Source of the DNA: Tretioscincus oriximinensis
Taxonomy: Eukaryota > Chordata > Lepidosauria > Squamata > Gymnophthalmidae
DNA length: 64,000 nucleotides
Direction: 5' to 3'
NCBI GenBank assembly: GCA_022410635.1
Contig: JAJVDF010000206.1
Location: forward strand, 231,095-295,094
The notes under the pieces: model-generated
Databases searched by the model: none
What the model was told of the DNA's origin: nothing
What the model saw: the letters and a program-made list of their open reading frames with translations, nothing else
Part shown: in pieces, positions 33,266 through 45,075 of the stretch
How the letters are laid out: each line of letters begins with the position of its first letter
How positions within the stretch are numbered: the stretch's first letter is position 1
Program-made: the position numbers and the translations under genes

Positions 33266-35609
33266 CTAATTCCTAAAAGAATGGTTAGAAATTAAACGTG
33301 TGATAATGTGGTTTTACAGTTAGACTTTTTAAAAACTGCAAACAGGGAGGGAGAACCAAAAACTCCCCCCGACTTTAATTTTGCCCTCTCTACTCATCTG
33401 CAATCTTTGTAATATGTTTCATCCCAACATGTTATAAGCCACCCTGAATAAATAACAGGCAGCTTTGCAACTAGTTTATGTGTCGGCTGTGATGCCCTNA
33501 TGGGTTAGAATGATGCAGCAGCCATTTTGGGGTCCCCCTTAGCTGATCTCCTGGATTAAGATACTGTTTTGTTACAGCTGCAGTCCTGAGGGTAGGACAC
33601 AAATGTTATAAATAAAAATCTTCTATATATCATATAAGAGAACTTTCTCTTAAATTTGTGACTATTAAAGAATACTATGTCAAAGTATTTTTACTTTTTT
33701 TAACAGATGGAGGGCATAAATATCTCTAGTAAGTAGAGTCCAGTAAATTTCACATTATATATGAAGACTCAGTCATACCTTAAGAGTCATTCCCAAATAG
33801 GAGCATTTCTTCTGTTTCTTAGGGTAGTTTATGGGAAACCCTGCGTGGGGCCATTCTTAGGCAACAGTACACTCATCCTGTACACTGGGAAGTGCAGAAT
33901 CACCTAGTTCTAGCAAACTATTCTTCAGCGCAAAATGATCCTTTCTTCCTTCTTGAACCCTTTGAAAAGCACACATTGTTGACTGATGGAAGCTGGATTT
34001 TGCTGAAAGGTGAATCCTCCTGAAACTTCCACCAACTCATCTGAACGGTCCCTCGGGACCAATTCTGAAGGAAATTTCAAGAAGGGGGCCTTTTATGAGA
34101 TTTAGCTTAGCTTGCATAAAGATACTGGAATCCATCTTTGTAGTAAATTATGCTTATTAGGCAGAATTAATTGCTTAGGTGTAAGACATGATTACTCAGC
34201 AGTAATCAAGATTGATGATGTAGAAGTACACAAATAGACTAACCACAGTTGCAAAACAGGATGCTGACATGGGTGGTACTGATAAGCAGTTCAAAATAAT
34301 AAGAAACTAGCTTGACCCAGAAGCAAATGAGAAATCTGCTGAGGGAAGCAAAAGTGGAACCCAAAATCATAAGATCATGAATCATCAAGGAGGACCACCA
34401 TTGCCGTATATTAAAATGTAGTGGAAAGTTACTAAGAAAGGAGTATCCTTCAACAGGTGGAGTTAAGTTCTGTATGTTTTATTCTGCTATTGGTTTATAT
34501 GACTGTAACCACACCTTTGTAATCTAAGGATCCGCCCTTGAACGGGCCTACATCTATTGTAAACTTTGATAATGGCAGTCAGTTTATTCGGTTGACTCAC
34601 TTTTATTGATTATCAATAAAACCTTGCCTTGTCTTTACAGTCTAGCTTCCAGGAATTACTTTCTTGAGACATCTAATATAATTTTACACACATATGCATA
34701 CATAAACTATACTTTCTTGCCACAACATGTAACTAACTGATACTTACTGGATTCTGTCAGACTTCATCATACTTTATGTGATCCATGGCTGTAATCCTCT
34801 ATATAACTATATGGAGTTATTGCCACAAAGACTCTGAGAGTTTAAGCTCATAACTGTGGAAGACTGATTTTGTAATTATAAAACTATTGGCAGTTTGGAA
34901 GCCATGTGCAGATCACAGGGAAAGTTGAAAGACAATTGAGTAAGAACAATACTTATTTTCAGATCAATTATGGTGTAGAACTATGCATGGCTGATTGTTA
35001 TACTTGTAAGATACTGAGCTAAAGAAGCAAACTAGTAGTTCCAGTCTGAACTGGCATCTGCCATGAAAGGCACAGAAAAAGGATAAAGTCCACTACATAC
35101 CCCCTCATTTACAAAATAATGGCCTATGAGCTAGTCTATGTTATGTCTTTAACCTGAAAAATCAAAAGATAGCAATTTTGAGATATCCTTAGTTTAGAGC
35201 ACAACGAAGTCTTCCGTGTTTTTAGTACTAAGGAATGCCAACAAACCCTACTCTAACTAATAAATAAAAATGTAGGCACAACACTTAAAGTGAAAGCCAG
35301 TACTTCCATACTTAACAAACCAATAATTTAATGAGCAGATTGTACACATTTTGCTTCCTTGCTTGTATGTATATGAGAATATTGGTAGCTCCTCAAGCCC
35401 CTTGGTAAAGATCAATGTGGACTTTAGGTTAACAAAATGTATTAACCTCGTCCACAACTCTGGTCCCTTCAATATGTTATGTAACATATTGCAATGCCAA
35501 TCTTCAACTGATCCATCTGGTTTATGAAAGCCCATGCTACCAACTTTTTCTTTCTGTTATTTGCTAAAGTGCTTCTAACTCTTCATTAGTACCAATTTAG
35601 CATGGCTGT

Positions 35610-35800
35610 AATAATAACAGTAACAATAATTATTTTGTTGCATTCTCCATAACAGATATCCTGTGATGTAGGCATGGCTGAGAGAATTCTAGGGAACTAT
35701 GACCAGCCCAGGGTAATCCAGCTGGCTTCATGGAGGACTGTGGAATCAAACGAGGAGTCTACCAAATAAGAGTCCAACAGCCTATGTGTCTCTGAATCTT
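35610..35800 (-). mobile_element. tRNA-SINE, reversed and diverged
   Basis: Reverse complement of TGTTATGGAGAATGCAAC plus a head region with GACTCTTATTTGGTAGACTCC, matching the 16.7-kb SINE (GACTCTTATTTGGCAGTCTCC). The tail is short and AT-rich. Confidence 0.75.
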
Positions 35801-37307
35801 CAGGCTAGAAAAGGAACATACATTTTCATATATGTTCATATTAATATTGATGATAAGCTATAGGAATTGCAGGGCTACATTTGTAAACATCATTTTGCTA
35901 TTATGAATGATAAACTGTGGAAAAACTTCAGNCTGGAGATATTCCTGTAAGATTCTCTTACTTTAATATTCTTATTTTTTTATTTTGTACTACCAAAGAT
36001 CANTCATTGGTTTCCACAGATTATCAGTAAGGACTGTATAATTTGTAGATGATATACGAGGATGCACAGATCTTTTCCTCTTTCTGTGTTGAAATTATTT
36101 TATACTTCTTATGATCACTTCTCCAAATATTTCTATGGAAATAAACAACAGTTTTCCGCCATCTCTTTTTTTAACACAATGAGCATCCTTATTGCCCAAT
36201 TTTAGGCGATACTGTTAACTCGCTACGTATAGTAGTGCATATTAAAATATTATGCTATAAAGTACTAAATAGATGTTTATTCCTTTCTCTTGCCCATCCT
36301 ATTTTTAATGTATTTTACTGCTGGAGGTGAAATACATGGAATTCTTCAGGTGCATCTGGGTTATGCTTCCCTTTTTTGTATTTAAATTCATACAACATTT
36401 TCTATCAGTGTGTTCTATGTACATATATTTGCATTATTTGAATTTCCTTGAGAATTTTGTATAATTCAATTAAGTTTGAAAGCACAGTCATCCAACTGTT
36501 GATAGCCTTATAACAGACAGAGATCACAGATCTCCTTAAACAAAAAAAATCATATAAGCACAAAAGTCCAAAAGGTGCTGTCCTGAAGTACCCCTGCCTT
36601 TTCTGTGGGGTAGGGCAAGCAGCCATCGTTCAATAAATTCCATGTATACATGAAGGCCACATACTGTATGCCATCAACCACAGACTGTATTATTATTTCC
36701 TTATGCTGTCCAACCCAGCTCATTGCTCAAAGACTTGTGAAACAGACCACAAGAAAGAAGACAATGCCAGATGCAGCTTACTGGTAGGCACAGGCTTTGG
36801 TGGAAAATGCACTGCTTATGAAGATGCATAATTAGAATCATATGGAAGAGTTTCAAAACAAAACTTCAGAACAATAACTGCCACATTAGGTAATAAAGTC
36901 AGCATTAGTGTACAGTAGTATTAGTTAAATCCCAAGAAAAGAAGGGAAGAGGGAATGAGAAATAACTAGATATTCAGGAAGATACATGAAATTAACAACA
37001 ATAAAGTCACTCGTAGTGTAGTGAATGGAGAAGCAGGCTAAAACCTAAAATATTTAGCAAATATGGTCTCATAGTATCTAACAAGAAAAAGACAAGCACC
37101 CTAAGCTTTTGTGTAGAAGTTACTTCTTCAGATGCAGAAGTATAAGTATGAAGAAGAATTTATGACAATGTATTCTCTCCACCTTAACAGGGTTAGTCTC
37201 AAAAGTCCTTTGCTAGATATTCTGGACCAAGACTAACACTGCTATTAGTTTGAAATCTAGTAGGCTAGACTAGGATTTTCTAGGTACAAATCCCTTTTCT
37301 GTTGGAA

Positions 37308-37565
37308 GAGCTTACAAGGTGAGCCTCAAAGGGTATTTTGCCTGAAGGCTTACATTCTATCCTCCCCACCAGGCTGTGGTGGTTCCCATGTATCTACTTA
37401 CAGTTGGTTGCAATTTGTTGCAATTTATGCTTTCGAATAGCTGGGTTGGTTAGAGCTACAAACTAGTGGAAGGTGCTCGCCTTTCCCCACATCCGACACA
37501 GGGCTTCGAAACCCGATTTCCCAGATGAGAGACTGTTTTCTAAGCAACTGAGCTATTCGTGAAGA
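37308..37565 (-). mobile_element. tRNA-like SINE with palindromic head
   Basis: On the minus strand an A-box-like TAGCTCAGTTGCTTAGA (about 37557-37540) and a B-box-like GGGTTTCGAAGCCC lie at tRNA-like spacing. The body equals that of 19.5 kb. The head contains an inverted repeat: 37434-37455 and 37540-37559 pair (CGAATAGCT...TTAG), so an A-box-like motif also reads on the plus strand. Confidence 0.65.
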
Positions 37566-38869
37566 ACCAGACGTGTCTACCTTTCTCTTGATAGTCTTTA
37601 AGTGCTATGAGCCCCCTTGCTGGACTTTTTACTAACATGGCTATTTTTCTGAAATACAGAATATTAAGAACGATTTTGAAAACTGAACAGTTAGTATCAT
37701 AATATTGATTGATTATGTATTCATATCAGAAATATTAATCATGTCAGAACCTGAACTCTAAGAACAAACTTAGAATTGTGCAGAAAAAAGGAATGTACTA
37801 TTCCTACAAGTTTGCACTATTTAGTTTACCAAATAAAAATAATTAAGAGCAAGGATAACTACAATAAACGATAGAGAATTGCAGATTATATGAAGAATTG
37901 TATGAATTATTCTCTTTTATTTAGTGCTGGACTGGATAATGGGAATCACCCAGTGTAGGTTTTAAGAGGGACAAAAGAATTTATACCACAAATGGCTCTT
38001 AAATTACAAATTAGTTGCTAGAAGGCACAGAAGTAATTGCTTAGGAAACTATGATATAGTAGAAGCTAGCCTTGGTATGGTTTTTTTCTTGTTTTTCCTT
38101 TTTATTCATTCTTATCAAATTCTCCAGATGCTTGGACCATTCTGATTTTCATTATTTTGATTTCAAGGGAAGCCATAAATTATTCTACCTAAAGTTCTTG
38201 CATTCTGAGGTACAGTGGTAGCTAGTAATGGCTCTTAAGTTTGTTTAATTTGTTTTAAAGGTTTCACCACAAGGTTTTTTTCCTTTGTGACAGTAGAGCT
38301 GGGTGTTTTGAAATTTGAGATTTACTAGGTACAATGGGCATGAGATTCTTTATTCACTGTATTTTTATCTGTTACTTTGTTCCTCTCACACTGGGGCCTG
38401 AGGAAGTTAACCCAATGAAATCCTGAACTACCAGATAAGGAATGCCCCCTTCCATTATGTTTTCTTCAAGTTTTGTTACACTTTAGTATATGTGAGACAG
38501 CATAAAACATTTTTGTTCTGCCTACTGTGCTGTGTATATCACATGTACCATTGGATATAAGAATTGTGCATTAATACACTGATTTAGTTTGTAGTAGATA
38601 TATGGTATGTTCTCGTTTGTTTGTATATTGCTGTATCTCCAGCTCCACTCCCTTCTCTTTTGCATCATAATACACAATGGCAGTGGTTATCTTGTGTTTC
38701 AAAACAAGAGTTTTTGCCAGACAGAACGGGGATATCAGAAACTGAACTCAGAAGAAATCTATGCAAAGAAGGAATGTGTTCTACCACAGAGGTATCAGTT
38801 TTATACCTGTGATGAAGCCCCCAGAATTGGCAAGAGTTTGAAATGGTTAGAAAAGAATATAGAAATTTG

Positions 38870-39225
38870 TAAGGATTTCTTTATTTATATTTCTGTTTTG
38901 CCCTTTACCCAAAGATCTCAGGATGGTTAAGAAAAACAAATGCATATTAAAACAACAATATCTGAAAATAGATTAAAGGAGAGCAGTTTTTCTAGGCAAA
39001 GGCCAGTTTAAAGGGGTGCGTCTTCAAGTGTGTTCTGAATGCACAAAGAGATGGTGATTGATGCAACTCAAGGAGAGACTGTTCCATAGTTTAGGGGCTG
39101 CCACAGAGAATGACATGCCCTGGGTTCACAAGTCCCTTGCCACTGAGAGACTCGATAGAGTCTGGAAAGACTCTTCTGTAGATCTTAACACACAGGAAGG
39201 TTGATATTTGGTAACAAGCACCCTA
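38870..39225 (-). mobile_element. L2-type LINE 3' remnant
   Basis: Starts with the reversed tail (TTTATTTATATTTCTGTTTTGCCC...AAAGATCTCAGGATGGTTAAG). It continues into the ORF2-end region, with the reversed CTCAAGGAGAGACTGTTCC segment parallel to 5590-5630. Confidence 0.75.
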
Positions 39226-39244
39226 CATCTTTTTTATTTATATA

Positions 39245-39318
39245 CAGCTCAAAACAATTAAGGGAACACCTAGTACTACACTGTTATGTTAAAGTGTTCC
39301 CTTAATTGTTTTGAGCAG
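39245..39318. mobile_element. 74-bp palindromic MITE, copy 1
   Basis: The 25-bp inverted ends (cagctcaaaacaattaaggg onward, matching at 24 of 25) are flanked by TA on both sides. The size, TA duplication and near-total palindrome fit a Tc1/mariner-derived MITE. A second, almost identical copy lies at 53772-53845. Confidence 0.9.
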
Positions 39319-39717
39319 TATATTTTGTTAGTACTTCTTGAGAACAATTTTAAGAAATCTTAAGAACAGACTTCTCACAGTATGCAGCCTGCTATGTAAT
39401 GCACGTGTTTTACATAAAGAAATACAAATCTCACTGTAAATAATGCATTTTTTTAGCAAAATATATATTTAACATTACTAAGAAGTATTTTACATAATAT
39501 TTGCATTTCTGTGCATACTTGAATATAAACATCTCCAATTCATATCGTATTACATTTTTGTGCATTTTATATAATGATACATTATACTTGAATCATGCAT
39601 GGTTTGCTTAATTTTATTTAATAGGACTTCTCTGATAGCACTGTGTGGAAGCTAAATATTTCTAAATACAAGTTGCTGGAACACAAAAATAAGAAATAAC
39701 TGCTATTGTCATGGTCT

Positions 39718-40026
39718 TCTGATAATTATCTTGTAGAATATGGTGCACTTATGTGTTACCTGGTCTTGAGGGAGAGTTCCCACTAAAACCAGAAAGAAAG
39801 AAAGAAAGAAACTAGTTTGAAAGCTAAGTAGTTTATAAAAATAAACAGTAATTCATTTGTGGGTTTTTTTATTGCACTGAAAATCTTTTGTATGCTATGC
39901 CAGACTAAAAAAATTACAGTCAGATAGAATTTCATATTTTATTGCTTACAAAACTTTCTTTTTGGGCACTTTATGTAGTTAGAAATTTAATGAGGTACAT
40001 AGTCCAACAGCCTATTATGCCGAGCA
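39718..40026 (+). repeat. Unnamed repeat X, copy 2 (partial)
   Basis: About 300 bp repeated at 40748-41043 in the same orientation (attatcttgtagaatatggt, gagggagagttcccactaaa, gaaaatcttttgtatgctat). It ends abruptly at gagcatc, where the Ngaro 3' fragment starts. Confidence 0.9.
39802..39822. repeat. (GAAA)n microsatellite
   Basis: A GAAA tetranucleotide run inside repeat X copy 2. In copy 3 it is reduced to aaggaaggaaag. Confidence 0.9.
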
Positions 40027-40745
40027 TCTAGTGGCGATGACGCATCTTGGCTGGCCTGGGGTAGTAAAAAACCTGGAAACAAGGTTCCCCATGACTACCA
40101 ATTAGCTTGGGGTGGTGGTGGTGGTGGCTTTAAGGGGGTTCTGAATTCGCATGCTTGCCTTTGGGTACTGGTAGGTTGAATGCAAGTTTGGAGTTATGGA
40201 GGCAGGCTGTACACAGAAAAGATCCTTGAGAGCCCTACAAAACCTCCTTGATCCTCATGGTCAGTGCCCGCAAACCAGGTGGGCTGGTTGGATTCTGCTG
40301 AGTAGTTCAGGCTGGCTAGACCACCAAGGGCTGGCCTGCCAGGAGAGTGGGAAGCCATGGAACCATGCCACGGGATGTGGTCTATAGGAGACTACTGGAT
40401 GGCCCGAGCTGAGCAGATTGCTGGGGTTGCTTCGCCACTGGGAGCTGGCAGCAGCCAAAAGGGGGCCACGTCGTAGGGCGTTGTCTGCCTAAGTATGGTC
40501 AGGCCAGGTGGCTGACCTGGTTGGCAGCCAATATGCTGCACCTGCCACACTCCTACTCAAGCCATGGCCTATTTCTTCCACTTCTGGTTTATTATGATGA
40601 AGTTATATGTTCTGTAAGCACTTGTTTAATGTGTATTAGTTGTTACGGGTTGCGTTATTGTCATGAGTTTGCGCTTAGAATTTTGTAGATTGTTAATAAA
40701 TTATTAAAGAGTTGTTATTCAAATGGTTTGAGTGTACCTCTTTTG
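40027..40745 (+). mobile_element. Ngaro-like element, 3' terminal fragment
   Basis: Colinear with 31050-31735 and 17750-18395: CCCATGACTACC, TAGCTTGGGG, GGGTTCTGAA, GCAAGTTTGGAGT, GGCAGGCTGTACACAG, and near the end TGCGTTATTGTCATG...TTGTTAATAAATTATTAAAG. It holds no coding region and starts at a short homology (gcatc) with repeat X. Confidence 0.8.
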
Positions 40746-40747
40746 TC

Positions 40748-41196
40748 ATACCTGGTAATTATCTTGTAGAATATGGTGGACCTATGTGTTACCTGGTCTG
40801 AGGGAGAGTTCCCACTAAAACCAGAAGGAAGGAAAGAAACTAGTTTGAAAACTAAGTAGTATATTAAACAGTAATGCAATTGAGTTTTTTGTTGCACTGA
40901 AAATCTTTTGTATGCTATGCGAGACTCAAAAAGTTAGTCAGAATTTCATATTTTATTGCTTACAAAGCCTTCTTTTGGGGCACTTTATGTAGTTAGAAAT
41001 ATATGAAGCTACATAACCCAATAGCCTATTATGCTGAGCATCAGAGTATGAGAGAAGTCTAAAGATATTAATAAGGAATTAAATTAACCAAATTAGTGAA
41101 CTTAATTTATGTCCAACTATGCAAGAAATTGCTATTTGCACTAGAAATTCACACTGTTGGAAAAGACAGCAAAACTATCAACAACAAAGTTTAAAA
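40748..41196 (+). repeat. Unnamed repeat X, copy 3 (longest)
   Basis: Repeats copy 2 from its start and extends past gagcatc through taaggaattaaattaacc to ttggaaaagacagcaaaact, the part shared with 14450-14770. No coding content is seen. Confidence 0.85.
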
Positions 41197-41216
41197 GGAT
41201 ATTTTGTGTGTAGATC

Positions 41217-42178
41217 AGGGATGATGAACCTAAGGTTTCTGCCCCGTGAAACCATTTGGTCTGGTGCATGACATGCTTATTATTTGCCACTATATCCCTC
41301 AACAGGAGGACATGGTAACCGAACGGAGGTTATATAAATATATTTGATAAGTTATTTATGGTTAGCAGGGTGAACTCAGTTGGAAATACAGATAAATGGA
41401 GTATTAAATTCAGAGAAAATATATAAGAAATAGACAACAAGGCAGGATAGAGAGTGGAAAGAACCTATGAAGGGAAACTATGAAAATATGTAAGAAATTG
41501 GTAGGAGAAGGTGGCATGTTAGCTTCAATATCGATAATAAATGATGAGGGAAACACTACATATATTTTTATCAAAAGAATATAAGGATTATAGAACAATT
41601 ATATAGGGATAATGGAGATCCATGGGATAGAAATATTATACAAAGGTGGATAGGAGAAAAAAGATGGTTACAGGGAATGGGCGTCAAGTCATACATAGAT
41701 ATAAGAATAGAGGATACAGGATTTAAAAAAAATAGTAAGGAAGATTCAGAAAAAAGAAAAAGGAACTGCCGTGGATATATATATTATGTTGGTAAATCAA
41801 GAATTACAAGAAGAAGAATATGGAACATGGAGTATGGATATAAGTATAAGTAGAGAGGTAATTAAGAAAGTAATAATGAGGATAAAGAAGACAAAAATAA
41901 TTGTATGAAAGAAATGTGAAGAAAGATACTCCTTAAGTGATATAGAAGACCAGTACAATTATCTCATTTCCCCCAAAATATAAGTGGAATGTGTTGGCAT
42001 GGTTGTCACCAAAGAGGTACATGTATACATAAGATTTGGGGATGTCAAAAGGTAAAAAAAAATCTGGACTAATAATATTTTAACATTACAAGTAAACATG
42101 ACAGATAAAATGGTAATATTACATGGAGGGTGAAGCTATGAAATTAAGATTATTTTTTCTTATGTAAACCACAATTGT
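41217..42178 (+). mobile_element. L1-type LINE ORF2 3' remnant
   Basis: In one frame near 41990-42060 the reading CWHGCHQRGTCIHKIWGCQKVKK matches the C-terminal C-W-x2-C-x3-GT-x2-H-x-W-x2-C motif of L1 ORF2 proteins. Upstream A-rich degenerate sequence (GGAGATCCATGGGATAG..., GGTTACAGGGAATGGG) fits decayed ORF2. Similar short stretches at the edges (aaaaggatattttgtgtgtag and aaaagatattttgtgtag) may be a decayed target duplication. Confidence 0.65.
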
Positions 42179-43932
42179 CAAAAGATATTTTGTGTAGTAT
42201 AAGAGCCATGTGCCATCTGAACAACAAGAGCCATGTGCCATCTGAACACCGCAGCTAACTTACCTGTAAATTAACTACGAATCCTCTTTGCAACTACTCT
42301 ACTGGGGAATGCTGGCTGCAGTTGCAGTTTAGAAGCTGATATAGAATTAGATAACTATTTGAAACCAGCAAAAGAGAAACAGCTCCAACTGCAGTTTAGT
42401 CAATTAGAAAGTGGATGAATTGTAACATCGAGGATCATGTTGTGTCATCTGGAACAGCAAAGTTACATCGACATTGTAGCATGCAGTGTATCCCTTCTAA
42501 TATGGTTCAGCCTGCTTCATGTAGACACATGTTGCTACAATTAATGTGGATCAAGCTAATATGCATGTATAAATGCCCTATGTCTACATACATGATAGAC
42601 CATTTTAATGGTCATTAAAATAAAACTAGATGTAAACNGTCATGTGAGCATGTATACATTTCTGGTGAAAAGTATCTTACCTTTACATCTACTATCTTCT
42701 TTTTCCAATTCCTTACACAATTATAAGGTTTTTAAAGTGTAANTCTTTAAAATAAAATTCTCAAGACATTCAGTTACATGCCACAGTTTTATTTAGGAAT
42801 TCATTATTTAAAATATGAATTAAATTAAAAATATATGGCACTTTCACAAATTTATGATTCAAATATTAATGTAGTCAAATGTGATTAATGTGGGACTTGA
42901 CCAGGAACAGTTCAAATGAAACTATAGTATTATTTCAACTGCAAACCAAGCTAAAAAGGAGAGATATTTCAACAGGTTTACACATAACTACATGGATTTC
43001 TGTTGCTCACTTCAAATGCTAAGTACAATGAGAATGTACCAATGAAAATTTAAAAAATTGTAAAACAAAATTCAAAATAAAGAACCGACAATTTTGAAAG
43101 AAAATAAGACTTTGAAATACCTTCCCAAAAAGTTTCACAGCCATTCAAAAGGCCACTTATCATATTCAAGCATGAAATTCCATTTAATCTATTATGCACC
43201 AGTAAGAAATTTGAACCTTTTGAAAACAACGTTCATGTTTTAGGATATCAAAACTAGCTATGACTAAGCTTTCCGTATTACACTTTCATAATCCATTCAT
43301 AAGTGCATTCAAACAAATATTCTTTTGACATTGCATTATCTAGTAGCTTTACTAGGTAGAAAAATAATAGTGTACCAAAATAATCACAAGACTTCACACA
43401 GAGACATTTGTCTACATCTGCCTATATTCTGTTCACCAGTAGCGTGATGGCAATGCATATATTTTTGCACATGCGGCAAGCCTTCTGCTTTTCTTTGCAT
43501 TTTATGGTGGTTAAGCATGTTAAAAACAGGACATTTTGAAGCAAGTGATTTTAGAGGCATTCACAGAAATCATGCAAAGCTCAAGATGTTGAAACTAGGA
43601 AATCAACATTTAGAAACATGATGGTAAAAATCCTTTTTTTTTCCCAGCAGAAATTTATTATCACAACAAACAAGGAACCAGACTTACTCCTACATAAACA
43701 ACTGAATGAGAAAAAGGGCTTCCTGAAAGCCACATAATCTTATCACTCTTTTTTTTTCTCATTCAGTTCTTTAATTAAGCATTTGTTGAGCTATCCTCAA
43801 ATACATCATGGTTTCTGCGACCATTTTAAATAGTAAAAACATATACAAAGAAGAAAATAAATTTTAAAAATGATAACATGCATATAATTAAAGATATACT
43901 AGCTACATTGTAAGATCCTTATCCAATCTCAC

Positions 43933-44166
43933 CTTCACGCACAGCCAACTCGGGCTCATTTTTCTGTGAGATGGTCAGTGCCTCCACCGGCTCTTCCTTT
44001 GCTGGGAGAGGTGGAGGAGAAGTACCTTTAGCAACATGATGAGTAATCTGGGTCTTGCCAATGACAGGTGGGTGAACTCTAACTGCAGGGTGATGATAGA
44101 GCTTGTTTCTGTGAGAGCCAGAAACCGTATAGCCCATTCCACCAGGGCAGATTTCCTTAAAAGCAG
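43933..44166 (-). CDS. LTBP1: LTBP1 exon: end of TB1 and start of proline-rich hinge
   Basis: The exon opens with the TB1 C-terminus (AAFKEICPGGMGYTVSG). It then runs into a basic, histidine- and proline-rich linker containing PPPLPAKEEPVEAL, a segment strongly conserved in LTBP1. This linker is the flexible, protease-sensitive hinge whose cleavage releases latent complexes in mammals (family knowledge). The acceptor is AATCTAG/CTGC and the donor is GTGAAG/GTGAGA. Its 234 bp are phase 1-1. The segment after EALTIS appears several residues shorter than the mammalian hinge as I recall it. Confidence 0.92.
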
Positions 44167-44494
44167 CTAGATTTGGGATGGGAAAACATTCTTTTTAACA
44201 GTCTAAAAGTGCAGTATTTTTGACACGCTGGAAAATTTCATGAAAGAAAATCTCTCACATTACTATTGTTATATTTAACCAAAATAATAGAATACATAAA
44301 AATGTAACTATCGTAGTCACTTGGAACCTATTTCTGACTTTGAGAAAAGGTTGTCTCAGATTAATCCATCTCACTAAAATATTTAAAATGTAGCAATAGT
44401 AACCAAACCTGTAAAAAATGTCAGTAAAACAATTTTGGGACAGAATGCCATTTGCAGGGAGTCATGAACAGGTGCATATTTTGCTTTCTTCTGT

Positions 44495-44590
44495 TCAGAC
44501 TGCCCAGGTACATCTGGTGGGCCTCTGTGTGACACAGAATGCGGGACTAGATGGGCTCTGGCCCGATCTTACGTTCTTATTATAATAAAC
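44495..44590 (-). repeat. Interspersed repeat piece shared with 59.2-59.46 kb
   Basis: GGTGGGCCTCTGTGTGACACAGAATGC then GATGGGCTCTGGCCCGATC and TTACGTTCTTAT matches 59200-59300 in reverse. This is a common sauropsid repeat type; I cannot fix its class. Confidence 0.65.
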
Positions 44591-45075
44591 TATGAGTTTA
44601 GTATTATCTGAATATGGCCTGGTTCCTGCATTCTGTTCTTCCTTGAGAAGAAGTTTTTTTCCCTTTAATTTAACCAGAGCTGCTTTTTACAGAGTGATCA
44701 GTAAATCAGGTGTCAAGATTTGTTTTTATCTTTAATTACATTTCTTTAAATGCAATTTTAGCCTTTAGTTACTTTAAGTAAGAATCACTAAGTAGATTCC
44801 ATATGTAACATTGTACATCTTTCATCCAAACCATACTTATAAAAGAAAGTAGCAGCCATTGGAAAATATAATTAGAAACAATGAAAGAATGATTAAGAAG
44901 AAAATTTAATCTTTTAAAAAAGAATTATTTTTCTGCTCCTACAGTTGATTATTCCTCAAAAAGAAAATTATATGATCTCAACTGAAGTAATTTTAGAAAT
45001 AGTCACATGGAAAAGGGTTGAACATGGCCACTGCTTATCACATACATTTCATGGGGGTGGGCAATTTACTATTTA

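Larger units (their letters stand above)
33231..43932 (-). other. LTBP1: LTBP1 intron, 10.7 kb
   Basis: Holds a SINE (35.6 kb), a palindromic tRNA-like SINE (37.3 kb), an L2 remnant (38.9 kb), a 74-bp MITE (39.2 kb), the X-Ngaro-X sandwich (39.7-41.2 kb) and an L1-type remnant (41.2-42.2 kb). 33300-35600, 35800-37300, 37600-38870 and 42250-43930 show nothing certain. A possible LTR-like stretch with AATAAA lies at about 34440-34640. Confidence 0.6.

Noticed and set aside
34440..34640. Possible retroviral LTR with AATAAA
   Set aside because: No TG...CA ends, target duplication or second copy could be established.
38396..38432. Second hammerhead-like string (CTGAGGA...GAAA)
   Set aside because: No convincing helix II and no complementary helix I around it, so the core match alone is weak.
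43700..43770. Short inverted repeat (aactgaatgagaaaaag)
   Set aside because: About 17 bp with a 40-bp loop in AT-rich sequence; no flanking duplication, probably fortuitous.
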